The notes under the pieces are model-generated. The model made no database searches and was not told the origin of the DNA. It was given only the letters and a program-made list of their open reading frames with translations. Both the position numbers and the translations under genes were made by a program. A stretch of 64,000 bases of DNA. Origin: Pannonibacter sp. SL95 (GTDB lineage Bacteria > Pseudomonadota > Alphaproteobacteria > Rhizobiales > Stappiaceae). Location of the stretch: contig NZ_JAPPRC010000006.1 of assembly GCF_026672425.1 (NCBI RefSeq), positions 620,001-684,000 on the forward strand, in the 5' to 3' direction. This document shows, piece by piece, positions 55,166 to 64,000 of the stretch; within the stretch, counting starts at the first letter, position 1, and each line of letters begins with the position of its first letter.

Positions 55166-55948
55166 ATGCGGTCGATCGATCTCAACAGTGATCTTGGAGA
55201 GAGCTTCGGCGCCTGGGTGATGGGCGACGATGCCGCGATGCTGGACCTCGTCAGCAGCGCCAATGTCGCCTGCGGGTTCCACGCCGGCGATCCGGCCGGC
55301 ATCCTGAAGACCTTGAAGGCGGCACGCGTGCGCGGCGTCAGCGTCGGCGCACATGTCGGCTATCGTGATCTCGCCGGCTTCGGTCGCCGGACGATGGATC
55401 CTTCCAGTGAAGAACTTTATGGCGACGTGATCTACCAGATCGGCGCGCTGCAAGGCCTCGCGGCAGCGGCTGGCACTTGCGTCTCCTACGTCAAGCCGCA
55501 TGGCGCGCTCTACAACACCATTGCCTTTGACGCCCGGCAGGCGGCAGACGTCATCGCTGCCATCCTGGCGGTCGACCCGCGATTGACCCTTGTGGCGCTG
55601 GCCGGATCTCCGCTGGTTGCGCAGGCGCAGAAGGCCGGGTTGACGGTGATCGCCGAAGCGTTTGCGGACCGCGCCTATACCGCTGACGGACGCCTGGTGT
55701 CGCGGCGTGAGCCCGGCGCCGTGCTGCATGACCCGGCTCGGGTTGCCGCCCGCATGGTGCGCCTTGTCCGAGACGGGGTTGTCGAAGCGATCGACGGGCA
55801 GATGGCCCGGGTCGAGGCGCAATCCATCTGCGTGCATGGCGACAGCCCGGATGCGGTGGCCATGGCGCAGCAGGTGCGAAAGGCGCTGGAAGCAGATGGC
55901 ATCGCTATCCGGCCTTTCGCTGGCCTGGAAAGCGCAGGGCAGGGCTGA
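55166..55948 (+). CDS. pxpA: 5-oxoprolinase subunit A (LamB/YcsF family)
   Basis: A 260-residue protein starting [20 protein letters not shown], the LamB/YcsF signature, followed by [40 protein letters not shown] and [17 protein letters not shown]. PxpA works with PxpB and PxpC to open 5-oxoproline to glutamate with ATP. One base separates it from the pxpBC gene. Confidence 0.93.
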   Translation: MRSIDLNSDLGESFGAWVMGDDAAMLDLVSSANVACGFHAGDPAGILKTLKAARVRGVSVGAHVGYRDLAGFGRRTMDPSSEELYGDVIYQIGALQGLAAAAGTCVSYVKPHGALYNTIAFDARQAADVIAAILAVDPRLTLVALAGSPLVAQAQKAGLTVIAEAFADRAYTADGRLVSRREPGAVLHDPARVAARMVRLVRDGVVEAIDGQMARVEAQSICVHGDSPDAVAMAQQVRKALEADGIAIRPFAGLESAGQG

Positions 55949-55949
55949 G

Positions 55950-57599
55950 ATGTCGTTGCTGCCCGTGCTTCCCACCGCGCCTGCTTCGGCCAGCCTGCGT
56001 TTCCTGCCGATGCGGGACGGCGCGCTGATGATCGAGCTGGCGGATCTTGCCGAAACGCTGGCGCTGTTCGATGCGCTGCAGGCGGCAAACCTGCCGGGCA
56101 TCCTCGAAATCATCCCGGCCGCGCGCACGCTTCTGCTGCGCTTTGATCCTAGCATGCTGCGCGCGTCCGACATCGAGCGCGAGGCCTGTGCCCGTGCCGG
56201 ACAGGGACGGAAGAGCGAAGCCGGGGTGCTGGTCGAGATCCCAGTCTTCTACGATGGCGAGGATCTGGCGGAGGTGGCCGATCTCGTCGGGATCAGCCCC
56301 GAGGAAGTGATCCAGCGCCACACGCAGGCTGAGTACACCGTTGCCTTCACCGGCTTTGCCCCCGGATTTGCCTACCTGAGCGCGGGCGATGCCGGGCTGA
56401 CGGTGCCACGCCGCACGTCGCCGCGCACGCTGGTTCCGGCCGGTGCTGTCGGGCTGGCGGGTGAATTCAGCGGCATCTACCCCAAGGCCAGCCCTGGCGG
56501 CTGGCAGCTGATCGGGCGCACGCCGCTGGCGATGTTTGATCTGGCACGGGAGCCGGCCGCTCTGTTGATCCCTGGCGCGCGGGTCAGGTTCCGCGACATG
56601 GCCAAGGAACCTGGCGCGTCAGTCGTCGTGCCGGTGGCAGCAAGCGAAATCACCAGCAGTGCGCAGGATCGGCGGCAGGCCGCACTCGAGGTGTTGTCCA
56701 CCGGCCTGCCTGCTCTGGTGCAGGATCTTGGCCGTTCGGGGCTCGCCGGGCAGGGCATCAGCCAGTCCGGGGCCGGGGACCGGGGTAGCCTGAAGGCTGC
56801 CAACCGGCTGGTCGGCAACCGGCCGGACGCACCCGCGCTGGAACTTGCGCCAACCGAGTTCCGGTTCAAGGCTTTGAAGCGCGCTGTCATTGCACTGACC
56901 GGCGCAGCCGAGCGGATCGAGATTGCGCCTGAGACCGGCGCGAAACGGGTCTTTGCGGCGAACCGTCCCGTGGCGCTGGAGCGCGGCGATGTTGTGCGCA
57001 TTCCGGCACCTCAGCGCGGCATGCGCTCTTATCTTGCCCTCCGTGGCGGGCTTGACGTCCCTATGGTGCTGGGCAGCGCGGCGAGCGACACGCTGGCGCA
57101 GCTTGGGCCGGAGCCGGTCGTTGCCGGCGTTCGGCTCTGTGCCGGTCCTCTCCCACGCGAAGCGGTGGCCGATGCGCCGTATCTGCCAGCAACGGTGTTG
57201 CCCGCGGCGGGCGAAGTCGTGGCGCTCGAGGTGGTTCTGGGGCCGCGCACGGACTGGTTCACCGACGCTGCGCTGGCCGATTTTCTCGGGCAGGACTGGG
57301 AGGTCACCGCACTGGCGAGCCGCGTCGGACTGCGACTGGCCGGGCCGGAGCTGACGCGCGCAACTGGCGGCGAGCTGCCGAGTGAAGGCACGTTGCGCGG
57401 AGCGATCCAGGTGCCGGCCAATGGTCAGCCGGTGCTGTTCCTGGCCGATCATCCGCTGACAGGCGGCTATCCGGTTATCGCCAATGTGGTGAGCCACCAT
57501 CTCGACCTCGCCGGACAGATCCCGCCCGGCGCCCGGATCCGCTTCGTCGCCGCGCGGACTTTCAAAGACATCAAACCCTGTTCAGGTGCGCCCACATGA
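55950..57599 (+). CDS. pxpBC: 5-oxoprolinase subunits B and C, fused
   Basis: A 549-residue fusion. Residues about 15-215 are PxpB (KipI/AHS1) with [16 protein letters not shown] and [21 protein letters not shown]; residues about 230-540 are PxpC (KipA/AHS2) with [20 protein letters not shown] and [18 protein letters not shown]. Fused forms exist elsewhere. The start at 55950 overlaps nothing but follows the pxpA stop by one base; the long upstream frame is spurious. The stop overlaps the carboxylase start by 4 bp. Confidence 0.92.
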   Translation: MSLLPVLPTAPASASLRFLPMRDGALMIELADLAETLALFDALQAANLPGILEIIPAARTLLLRFDPSMLRASDIEREACARAGQGRKSEAGVLVEIPVFYDGEDLAEVADLVGISPEEVIQRHTQAEYTVAFTGFAPGFAYLSAGDAGLTVPRRTSPRTLVPAGAVGLAGEFSGIYPKASPGGWQLIGRTPLAMFDLAREPAALLIPGARVRFRDMAKEPGASVVVPVAASEITSSAQDRRQAALEVLSTGLPALVQDLGRSGLAGQGISQSGAGDRGSLKAANRLVGNRPDAPALELAPTEFRFKALKRAVIALTGAAERIEIAPETGAKRVFAANRPVALERGDVVRIPAPQRGMRSYLALRGGLDVPMVLGSAASDTLAQLGPEPVVAGVRLCAGPLPREAVADAPYLPATVLPAAGEVVALEVVLGPRTDWFTDAALADFLGQDWEVTALASRVGLRLAGPELTRATGGELPSEGTLRGAIQVPANGQPVLFLADHPLTGGYPVIANVVSHHLDLAGQIPPGARIRFVAARTFKDIKPCSGAPT

Positions 57600-59368
57600 A
57601 AAAGGTTCTGATCGCCAATCGCGGCGAGATCGCAGTCCGCGTGATCCGGGCCTGCCGGGACTATGGCCTGGTGTCCGTTGCCGTCTACGCCGATGCGGAT
57701 GCCGGAGCGCTGTTCACCGAACTGGCCGACGAGGCGCTGGCACTCAATGGGGCGAGCCCGAAGGAAAGCTATCTCGACATCGGTAAGCTGATCGAGGCGG
57801 CTCGCCGCTCGGGTGCCGATGCGGTGCATCCGGGCTATGGCTTCCTGTCGGAGCGGGCGGAGTTTGCCCGCGCGGTGATCGACGCGGGGCTGACCTGGAT
57901 CGGGCCGGACCCGCAGGTGATCGAGGCGCTGGGCGACAAGCTCGAAGCGCGGCGCATTGCCCGCAAGGTCGGCGCGCCGCTGGTCAAGGGCAGCGACGGA
58001 CCCATTGGCTCGGCTGCCGAGGCGCTGGCCTTCGCGCGGGAGTTTGGCCTGCCGATGGCCATCAAGGCCGCGCATGGCGGCGGCGGACGCGGCCTCAAGA
58101 TTGCCCGTACCCTGGACGAGGTGGAGGAGCTGTTCGACAGTGCCACCCGTGAGGCGCTGGCCGCCTTTGGCCGGGGCGAATGCTATGTGGAGCAGTTCCT
58201 TGACCGGCCGCGTCACATCGAGGCGCAGGTTCTGGCCGACCGGCATGGCAATGTGGTCGTGGTCGGCACGCGCGATTGCTCGCTGCAGCGGCGCAACCAG
58301 AAGCTCGTCGAGGAAGCTCCGGCCCCGTTCCTGAGCGATGCGCAGCGCGCGGCCATCCATGCCGCTGCGCGCGACATCTGCCGCGCGGCTGGCTACACCG
58401 GGGCGGGCACGGTGGAGTTCCTGCTCAGCGCCGATGGGCTGATCTCGTTCCTGGAGGTGAATACGCGCCTGCAGGTGGAGCATCCGGTGACGGAAGAGAC
58501 CACAGGGATCGACCTGGTGGTGGAGCAGTTCCGCATCGCCGAGGGCCTGCCGCTGGGCATCACGGAAACGCCGGAGCCACGCGGTCACGCAATCGAGTTC
58601 CGCATCAACATGGAAGATCCGGGCCGGGGCTTCCTGCCGGCGTCGGGTGAAATCACGGCGATGACGGTGCCGGCCGGTCCAGGCATCCGCTTTGACAGTG
58701 GCGTCATCGCAGGCTCGGTGATCCCGCCGATGTTTGATTCCTTAAGTTCAAAGCTCATCGTCTGGGGTGTGACGCGCGAGCAGGCAATTGCCCGTGCGCG
58801 CCGTGCGCTCAGTGAGTTCCAGATCGAGGGTGTTCCGAGCGTGCTGCCGTTCCACAGGGCGGTGCTGCAGGAGCCTGACTTCTGCGGTCCGTTCAAGGTG
58901 CATACGCGCTGGATCGAGACCGAGTTCGCCGGGGCCCTGGATGCGGCCCCGCGGCCCGAGGCGACCGGTGAGGCAAGCCTGTTGCGCGGCAAGATCGAGA
59001 TCGGCGGGCAGCTTGTCGAGATCGGCATTCCGCAGAGCCTGTTGCGGCTGCTGGGGAGCGGGACGGCTGTGCCGGAAGCGCAGGACGCGACCCCAATTGA
59101 TGCGGCTGTCGTGGCCGCGCCGTTGCCGGGAACGTTGGCGCACTGGGCAGTTGCCGACGGCGATGTCGTCCGTGCGGGCGATGTCATCGCGATGATGGAT
59201 GCGATGAAGATGGAAACGGCCGTGACGGCGCACCGCGATGGCGTGATCACCTGCCTGGCGCAGGCTGGATCAGCCCAGATCGCCGGGGCTGCATTGGCCC
59301 GGATTGAACCTGCGGGCGTGACCCAGACAAACAACAACCGGCAGGAACCGGCGGAGACGCAGGCATGA
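57596..59368 (+). CDS. Biotin carboxylase fused to biotin carrier domain
   Basis: A 590-residue protein: biotin carboxylase (residues 1-450) with [26 protein letters not shown] loop and [15 protein letters not shown], and a C-terminal biotinyl domain with MDAMKMET, biotinylated Lys538. It is of the kind found with pxp genes rather than true acetyl-CoA carboxylase. No carboxyltransferase gene follows; the PxpBC protein, related to the urea carboxylase transferase domain, could fill that role. Overlaps its neighbours by 4 bp at both ends. Confidence 0.9.
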   Translation: MKKVLIANRGEIAVRVIRACRDYGLVSVAVYADADAGALFTELADEALALNGASPKESYLDIGKLIEAARRSGADAVHPGYGFLSERAEFARAVIDAGLTWIGPDPQVIEALGDKLEARRIARKVGAPLVKGSDGPIGSAAEALAFAREFGLPMAIKAAHGGGGRGLKIARTLDEVEELFDSATREALAAFGRGECYVEQFLDRPRHIEAQVLADRHGNVVVVGTRDCSLQRRNQKLVEEAPAPFLSDAQRAAIHAAARDICRAAGYTGAGTVEFLLSADGLISFLEVNTRLQVEHPVTEETTGIDLVVEQFRIAEGLPLGITETPEPRGHAIEFRINMEDPGRGFLPASGEITAMTVPAGPGIRFDSGVIAGSVIPPMFDSLSSKLIVWGVTREQAIARARRALSEFQIEGVPSVLPFHRAVLQEPDFCGPFKVHTRWIETEFAGALDAAPRPEATGEASLLRGKIEIGGQLVEIGIPQSLLRLLGSGTAVPEAQDATPIDAAVVAAPLPGTLAHWAVADGDVVRAGDVIAMMDAMKMETAVTAHRDGVITCLAQAGSAQIAGAALARIEPAGVTQTNNNRQEPAETQA

Positions 59369-61212
59369 GCACCATGACGCCCCCTGAGAAGACGCCCCCT
59401 GAGACGTCCACCCCGCTGCTCACCGTTGACGGGCTCAGCGTCAGCTTCGGCGGCAACCGGGTGATCGAGGATCTGTCCTTCTCCGTCCAGCCGGGCAAGA
59501 CGCTGGCCATCGTGGGCGAGTCCGGGTCCGGTAAGTCGGTGACATCCCTGTCGATCATGCGGTTGGCCGACATGATGGGCGCGCGCTACGACGCAGGCCG
59601 GATCCTGTTCGGCGCCCGCAACCTGCTCACTGAGACGCAGAAGGACATGCGCGCGATCCGTGGCAAGGACATTGCCATGATCTTTCAGGAGCCGATGACT
59701 TCGCTCAATCCGGTCTACACCATCGGCGACCAGATCTGCGAAACGCTGATGCTGCACGAAAAGATGAGCAAGGCGGCGGCGCTGGCGGAGGCCATCCGGC
59801 TGCTCGGCATGGTGCGCCTGCCGGACGCGGCCGAACTGGTGAAGCGCTATCCGCACCAGCTTTCCGGCGGCATGCGCCAGCGGGTGATGATCGCCATGGC
59901 GCTGGCCTGCCGGCCCAAGGTGCTGATCGCCGACGAGCCGACGACGGCGCTGGATGTGACCATCCAGGCCCAGATCCTCAACATCATGCGCGAGTTGCAG
60001 AAAGAACTCGGCATGGCGCTGATTTTCATCACCCACGATATGGGCGTGGTCGCCGAGATGGCGGACGACGTGGTGGTGATGTGGAAAGGCCGGAAGGTCG
60101 AGGAAGGCAAGGTCACCGACATTTTCGCAAGCCCGCAGCATCCCTACACCCGCGCCCTGCTGTCCGCCGTGCCGAAGCTGGGTTCAATGGCGGGCGAGGA
60201 CTATCCCAAGCGCCTGCCGCTGACGGTGCTGGAAGATGGCGAGCCGAAGACCGTGGGCGTGGAGCGGGTGCAGAACACCGCCCGCACCGACGGAGCGCCG
60301 CTGTTGTCGGTACGCGACCTGTTCGTGCGCTTTGACGTGCGCAAGACGATCCTTGGCAAGGTCACCCACCGCTGCAGCGCCGTGTCGAATGTGTCCTTCG
60401 ACATCTATCCGGGCGAGACGCTGGCGCTGGTCGGCGAATCCGGCTCGGGCAAGTCGACCATCGGCCGGGCGGTGCAGCAGCTGCAGGCCGCCCACTCCGG
60501 CGACATCAGCTTCAAGGGCAAAAGCCTTGCCGGCATGTCGGCGGCCGAGCGCTTCGCGCTGCGCCAGAAGGTGCAATACATCTTCCAGGACCCGTTCGCC
60601 TCGCTGGACCCGCGCAAGACCGTCGGGTTTTCGATTGCAGAACCGATCACGACGCACGGGCTGATCAGCGACCGCAAGGCGATCCAGCGGCGGGTGGATG
60701 AACTCCTTGAACGGGTGGGGCTCACCTCCGCCCATGCCAGCCGCTATCCGCATGAGTTCTCCGGCGGCCAGCGCCAGCGCGTCTGCATTGCCCGGGCGCT
60801 CGCGTCCGACCCGGAACTGATCATCGCCGATGAGGCCCTGTCGGCGCTGGATGTGTCGATCCAGGCGCAGGTGATCAACCTTTTCATGGACCTGCAGGCC
60901 GAACGCGGGCTGGCCTATCTCTTCATCAGCCATGACATGGCGGTGGTGGAGAAGATGAGCCACCGCGTCGCCGTGCTCTACCTCGGCCAGATCATGGAAA
61001 TGGGCAGCCGCCGCCAGGTGTTCGAGACGCCGGCGCATGACTACACCCGCCGCCTCCTGTCCGCCGTGCCGGTTGCCGATCCGACCCGCGCCCGCACCTC
61101 CGCGATGCTGGAAGGCGAGATCCCCAGTTCAACCCGGCGCGTGGGAGACGAGCCGGCTCTCCTCGTTCGCGAGGAAATCCATCCAGGCCACCTTGTCGCC
61201 AAGAGCGCCTGA
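59365..61212 (+). CDS. Peptide-type ABC transporter, two ATPases fused (GsiA-like)
   Basis: A 615-residue protein with two nucleotide-binding halves: first Walker [10 protein letters not shown], signature [15 protein letters not shown], Walker [11 protein letters not shown]; second Walker [10 protein letters not shown], signature [15 protein letters not shown], Walker [11 protein letters not shown]. It corresponds to fused DppD-DppF. Translationally coupled with the carboxylase gene. Confidence 0.93.
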   Translation: MSTMTPPEKTPPETSTPLLTVDGLSVSFGGNRVIEDLSFSVQPGKTLAIVGESGSGKSVTSLSIMRLADMMGARYDAGRILFGARNLLTETQKDMRAIRGKDIAMIFQEPMTSLNPVYTIGDQICETLMLHEKMSKAAALAEAIRLLGMVRLPDAAELVKRYPHQLSGGMRQRVMIAMALACRPKVLIADEPTTALDVTIQAQILNIMRELQKELGMALIFITHDMGVVAEMADDVVVMWKGRKVEEGKVTDIFASPQHPYTRALLSAVPKLGSMAGEDYPKRLPLTVLEDGEPKTVGVERVQNTARTDGAPLLSVRDLFVRFDVRKTILGKVTHRCSAVSNVSFDIYPGETLALVGESGSGKSTIGRAVQQLQAAHSGDISFKGKSLAGMSAAERFALRQKVQYIFQDPFASLDPRKTVGFSIAEPITTHGLISDRKAIQRRVDELLERVGLTSAHASRYPHEFSGGQRQRVCIARALASDPELIIADEALSALDVSIQAQVINLFMDLQAERGLAYLFISHDMAVVEKMSHRVAVLYLGQIMEMGSRRQVFETPAHDYTRRLLSAVPVADPTRARTSAMLEGEIPSSTRRVGDEPALLVREEIHPGHLVAKSA

Positions 61213-61252
61213 ACCCTGCGAAATCCGCAGTCATCAGCAGAGGAATGGGAAC

Positions 61253-62788
61253 ATGAAAACAAAGAAGTGGGGAATGAGCGCCGCCCTCGTAGCGCTTGCC
61301 ATGTCCGGTGTCTCTTTTGTCGCCCAGCCGGCGCTCGCCGCCGGCAAGCTGACCGTTGCTTCGCCGCTCGATCCGGGCAGCTGGGATCCGATCGACACGT
61401 TCCTGGTGGCCTGGGCGGCCGTTTCGACCAACGTGTTTGAAGGCCTCACCTATCGCGGTCCGGACCTGAAGCTGGTGCCGGGCCTTGCCGAGAGCTGGGA
61501 AGAGCTGGACGAGGGCAAGCGCATCCGCTTCAAGCTGCGCCAGAACGTCAAGTTCCACAACGGCGAGCCGTTCAACGCCGAAGCCGTCAAGTTCACCTTC
61601 GACCGCCTGCTCGGCGAGCAGGGTGCCAAGGGACCGCAGCGCTCGAACTACACCGTGATCGACAGCGTCGAGGTCATCGACGAGAACACCGTCGACCTGA
61701 AGCTGAAGAAGCCGGATCCGGTGCTGCTGACGAAGCTCGCAGGCTATGGCGCGATGATCGTGCCGCCGAAGTACATCGCCGAGAAGGGCGAGGACCACTT
61801 CAACGCCAACCCGGTCGGCACCGGCCCGTTCAAGGTCGTGTCCTACGCACCGAAGGTCGACGTCAAGCTGGCGGCAAACCCGGATTACTGGGGCGGGGCG
61901 CCGAAGCTGGACGAGGTGGACTTCCGCTTCATTTCCGAGCCGGCAACGGCTGTCGCCGAACTGCAGTTCGGCCGCGTTGATCTCATCATCCCGCCGATCA
62001 TCCCGATCGGCATGGTCGAGACGATCAAGTCGGATGCGAACCTCGAGATCCTGAGCGTCCCCGGCCCGACCGTCGACGCGCTGCGCTTCAACACCCGCGA
62101 CGGCATCACCGCCGATGCGCGCGTGCGCAAGGCGATCATCATGGCTGTCGACCGCTCGGCCATCGTGCAGTCGATCCTGGCCGGCCACGCTTCGGAAATC
62201 GCGACCTTCCAGAGCGCGCTGTCCTTCGGCCATGACGAGACGCTGAAGCCGCTGCCGTTTGATCCGGCCGCCGCGAAGAAGCTCCTCGCCGAGGCTGGCG
62301 TGAAGCCGGGTGCGGCGCTGCAGATCGACGTGCGTGGCAATGACGCGACCATGAACGAAGTGGCCCAGGCCATCTCCTTCTACCTGCAGGCCGTCGGGCT
62401 CAATGCCACTGTGAAGCCGTATGAAACCAGCGTGCTGATTAACGACATCATCCCGCAGGGCAAGACCGGCGCCATGTTCCAGCAGAAGTGGGGTGGCTGG
62501 ACCTTCGATTACGACAACACCGCCTACGCCATGTATCACACCGGCGAAAAGTGGAACCCGTATGACAAGGACGAAACGCTCGACAAGCTGCTGGAATCGC
62601 AGCGTCCGATGACGGATCAGGCGGCCCGCGAGAAGGTGCTGCAGGAGATCGGTGCCTATGTCGCGGACAAGGCGCTCGAGCTGCCGCTCTACAACACCAA
62701 CGCCATCTACGGCATCAACAAGCGCGTGAAGGGCTTCGTTCCGGCTCCCGACACCCGCATCAAGCTGAACGAAGTCAGCGTCGACTGA
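61253..62788 (+). CDS. Peptide-type ABC transporter binding protein (SBP_bac_5)
   Basis: A 511-residue periplasmic protein starting at 61253 after AGAGGAATGGG, with signal peptide ending QPALA-AGKL. Mature fold of the DppA/OppA type: DPGSWDPIDTFLVAWAAVSTNVFEGLTYRGP, IRFKLRQNVKFHNGEPFNAEAV, NPVGTGPFKVVSY. Likely imports the pyroglutamyl or lactam compound processed by the Pxp proteins. Confidence 0.92.
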   Translation: MKTKKWGMSAALVALAMSGVSFVAQPALAAGKLTVASPLDPGSWDPIDTFLVAWAAVSTNVFEGLTYRGPDLKLVPGLAESWEELDEGKRIRFKLRQNVKFHNGEPFNAEAVKFTFDRLLGEQGAKGPQRSNYTVIDSVEVIDENTVDLKLKKPDPVLLTKLAGYGAMIVPPKYIAEKGEDHFNANPVGTGPFKVVSYAPKVDVKLAANPDYWGGAPKLDEVDFRFISEPATAVAELQFGRVDLIIPPIIPIGMVETIKSDANLEILSVPGPTVDALRFNTRDGITADARVRKAIIMAVDRSAIVQSILAGHASEIATFQSALSFGHDETLKPLPFDPAAAKKLLAEAGVKPGAALQIDVRGNDATMNEVAQAISFYLQAVGLNATVKPYETSVLINDIIPQGKTGAMFQQKWGGWTFDYDNTAYAMYHTGEKWNPYDKDETLDKLLESQRPMTDQAAREKVLQEIGAYVADKALELPLYNTNAIYGINKRVKGFVPAPDTRIKLNEVSVD

Positions 62789-62800
62789 CCCGTACAAACA

Positions 62801-62828
62801 AACCCGCCCGGCGCGACTGGGCGGGGTT
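62801..62828 (+). terminator. Weak hairpin after the binding-protein gene
   Basis: AACCCGCCC (62801-62809) pairs with GGGCGGGGTT (62819-62828) with one bulge; little U-tract, so read-through into the permease is expected. Confidence 0.5.
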
Positions 62829-62885
62829 GTGACTTGCTGACACGACCAGAAGGCCGGCGTGACACGACGGACCATGCGTTTGCGC

Positions 62886-63032
62886 CTCTCCCCCCATGAG
62901 GGGGAGATGCCCCCGGCAGGGGGCAGAGGGGGGTATGCGGCGGTTCAATCGATCACCACGCAGAGTATGTCGAAGCGCTGTTGCCCCCCTCTGTCCGCTT
63001 CGCGGACATCTCCCCCTCAAGGGGGGAGAGGG
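62886..63032. repeat. Long palindromic repeat, copy 2
   Basis: Outer parts TCTCCCCCCATGAGGGGGAG and ATCTCCCCCTCAAGGGGGGA are inverted, with inner paired G/C runs. The right half is about 90% identical by eye to that at 24690-24744. It lies between binding-protein and permease genes; no gene in 62829-63152. Confidence 0.8.
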
Positions 63033-63152
63033 GGCGTAGCGAAACCGGGCATCTGTCAGGGGCTAATCCCTGGCTGATCTTGGTGTGTCAGCAGTTTCAG
63101 GTTCCGCCCGGCATGGCCGGGCGGAGCCAATCCGCACCAGTAGGAGAAGAAC

Positions 63153-64000
63153 GTGGCCGGTTTCCTCATCAAACGCCTGCTTCAGGCCATCTTCGTGGTC
63201 ATCGCCATCACGCTCATCGTCTCGTTCGCCATCCGCCTCACCGGTGATCCGGCGGTGATGATGTTCCAGGGCGGCGGCAGCATGACGGAAGAGGATCTGA
63301 TGCGGATCCGCGCCGAGCTTGGCACGGACAAGCCCTTCCTGGTGCAATATCTGAGTTTCATGCAAGGTCTGGTGACCTTCGACCTCGGCAAGAGCTTCGT
63401 TGGCGGAACGCCGGTCGCCCGGCTGATCGGCGACGCGCTGCCGGCGACCCTGATGCTGGCCTTCGTGTCGATGGCGGTTTCCATCGCCCTGTCGATCCCG
63501 CTCGGCATCAAGGCGGCCACCTCCCGCGGCAAGCTGGCGGATCAGGTGATCCGCGTCTTCTCGCTGGTTGGCTTGTCGTTTCCGAATTTCTGGCTCGCCA
63601 CCATGTTGGTGCTGCTGTTTGCCATCACCTTCAACCTCTTGCCACCCAGCGGCATGTCGGGACCGGAGAGCTTCATCATGCCCGCCGTGACCATGGGCGT
63701 GATCCTGACCGCGACCAATGTGCGCCTGGTGCGCACGGCGATGCTGGAAACGCTGCAGTCGCAATATGTCATGGTCGCCCGGGCCAAGGGGCTGAGCGAG
63801 AGCAAGGTTCTCTACAAGCACGCCCTGCGCAACTGTGCCATTCCGCTGATCACCTATTTCGGCCTGCAGTTTGGCGGCCTGCTCGGCGGCATCGTCGTCA
63901 TCGAGCGGGTGTTCAACTGGCCGGGCATGGGCACGCTCGCCTTCGAGGCGGTCGGTGCGCGCGACTATCCGGTGCTGCAGGCCGTGATCACCGTGCTGTC
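63153..64000 (+). CDS. Peptide-type ABC transporter permease (DppB), cut by window end
   Basis: GTG at 63153 follows TAGGAG by 6 bases; the frame VAGFLIKRLLQAIFVVIAIT is open to the window end (282 residues). Membrane spans, RLTGDPAVMMFQGG and the EAA-loop VARAKGLSESKVLYKHALRN are DppB features. The partner DppC is expected just downstream. Confidence 0.9.
   Translation, partial: MAGFLIKRLLQAIFVVIAITLIVSFAIRLTGDPAVMMFQGGGSMTEEDLMRIRAELGTDKPFLVQYLSFMQGLVTFDLGKSFVGGTPVARLIGDALPATLMLAFVSMAVSIALSIPLGIKAATSRGKLADQVIRVFSLVGLSFPNFWLATMLVLLFAITFNLLPPSGMSGPESFIMPAVTMGVILTATNVRLVRTAMLETLQSQYVMVARAKGLSESKVLYKHALRNCAIPLITYFGLQFGGLLGGIVVIERVFNWPGMGTLAFEAVGARDYPVLQAVITVL

Overview
The window is 64 kb of GC-rich, densely packed bacterial chromosome. 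Gene content points to an alphaproteobacterium, probably of the Rhizobiales/Hyphomicrobiales: the order aglR / aglEFGAK, at least seven uptake-type ABC gene sets or parts of them, many small catabolic operons each with its own regulator, and GC-rich palindromic repeats between genes. The species cannot be named from sequence alone. No rRNA, tRNA, CRISPR array, prophage or replication origin was seen. The only mobile element recognised is one IS110-type insertion near 32.6-33.8 kb.

Region 1 (1-16.7 kb) is mostly aromatic and aromatic-amine catabolism. It holds the N-terminal half of a FeaR-like AraC activator, an HpaR-like MarR repressor, a phenylacetaldehyde dehydrogenase (FeaB type) with a GMC oxidoreductase, a ParDE toxin-antitoxin pair, a complete branched-chain/aromatic-type ABC transporter (livFGMH plus binding protein), homoprotocatechuate 2,3-dioxygenase (hpaD), a SnoaL-like protein and a moaF-moaE pair of the monoamine regulon. 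A short operon (DUF3429, DUF393, SDR) and an iodotyrosine-deiodinase-like nitroreductase follow.

Region 2 (17.0-26.4 kb) looks like one uncharacterised catabolic module: a peptide-type ABC transporter, a dihydroorotase-like amidohydrolase and a RidA protein in one operon, next to an IclR regulator and a divergent SelA-like PLP enzyme. The same 6-2-6 palindrome lies in both promoter regions.

Region 3 (26.7-35.3 kb) is mixed: DUF418 membrane protein/TetR pair with two tandem palindromic operators, a Tat-exported PhoX-like protein, a serine hydrolase, the IS110 element with a folded leader that looks like a bridge RNA, a NudK-type Nudix hydrolase and a small GNAT.

Region 4 (35.3-44.5 kb) is alpha-glucoside use: GH1 beta-glucosidase and aglR, facing aglE-F-G-A-K. 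The aglA alpha-glucosidase gene carries a one-base insertion near 42652.

Region 5 (44.5-54.8 kb) holds an Lrp regulator with a divergent 1013-residue kinase/M23/aminotransferase-III fusion, a Tat-exported metallo-beta-lactamase-fold protein lacking its zinc histidines, a DsbA-like protein, a LysR gene with mannonate dehydratase (uxuA) and yqaA, a TerC-family membrane protein with a foldable leader, and a GntR regulator.

Region 6 (55.2-64 kb, cut by the window end) is a 5-oxoproline-type operon: pxpA, fused pxpB-pxpC, a biotin carboxylase fused to its biotin carrier domain, and a peptide-type ABC transporter. Its parts resemble a urea amidolyase split into separate proteins.

In all four operons where a binding-protein gene precedes its permease gene, a long stem-loop or palindromic repeat sits between the two.
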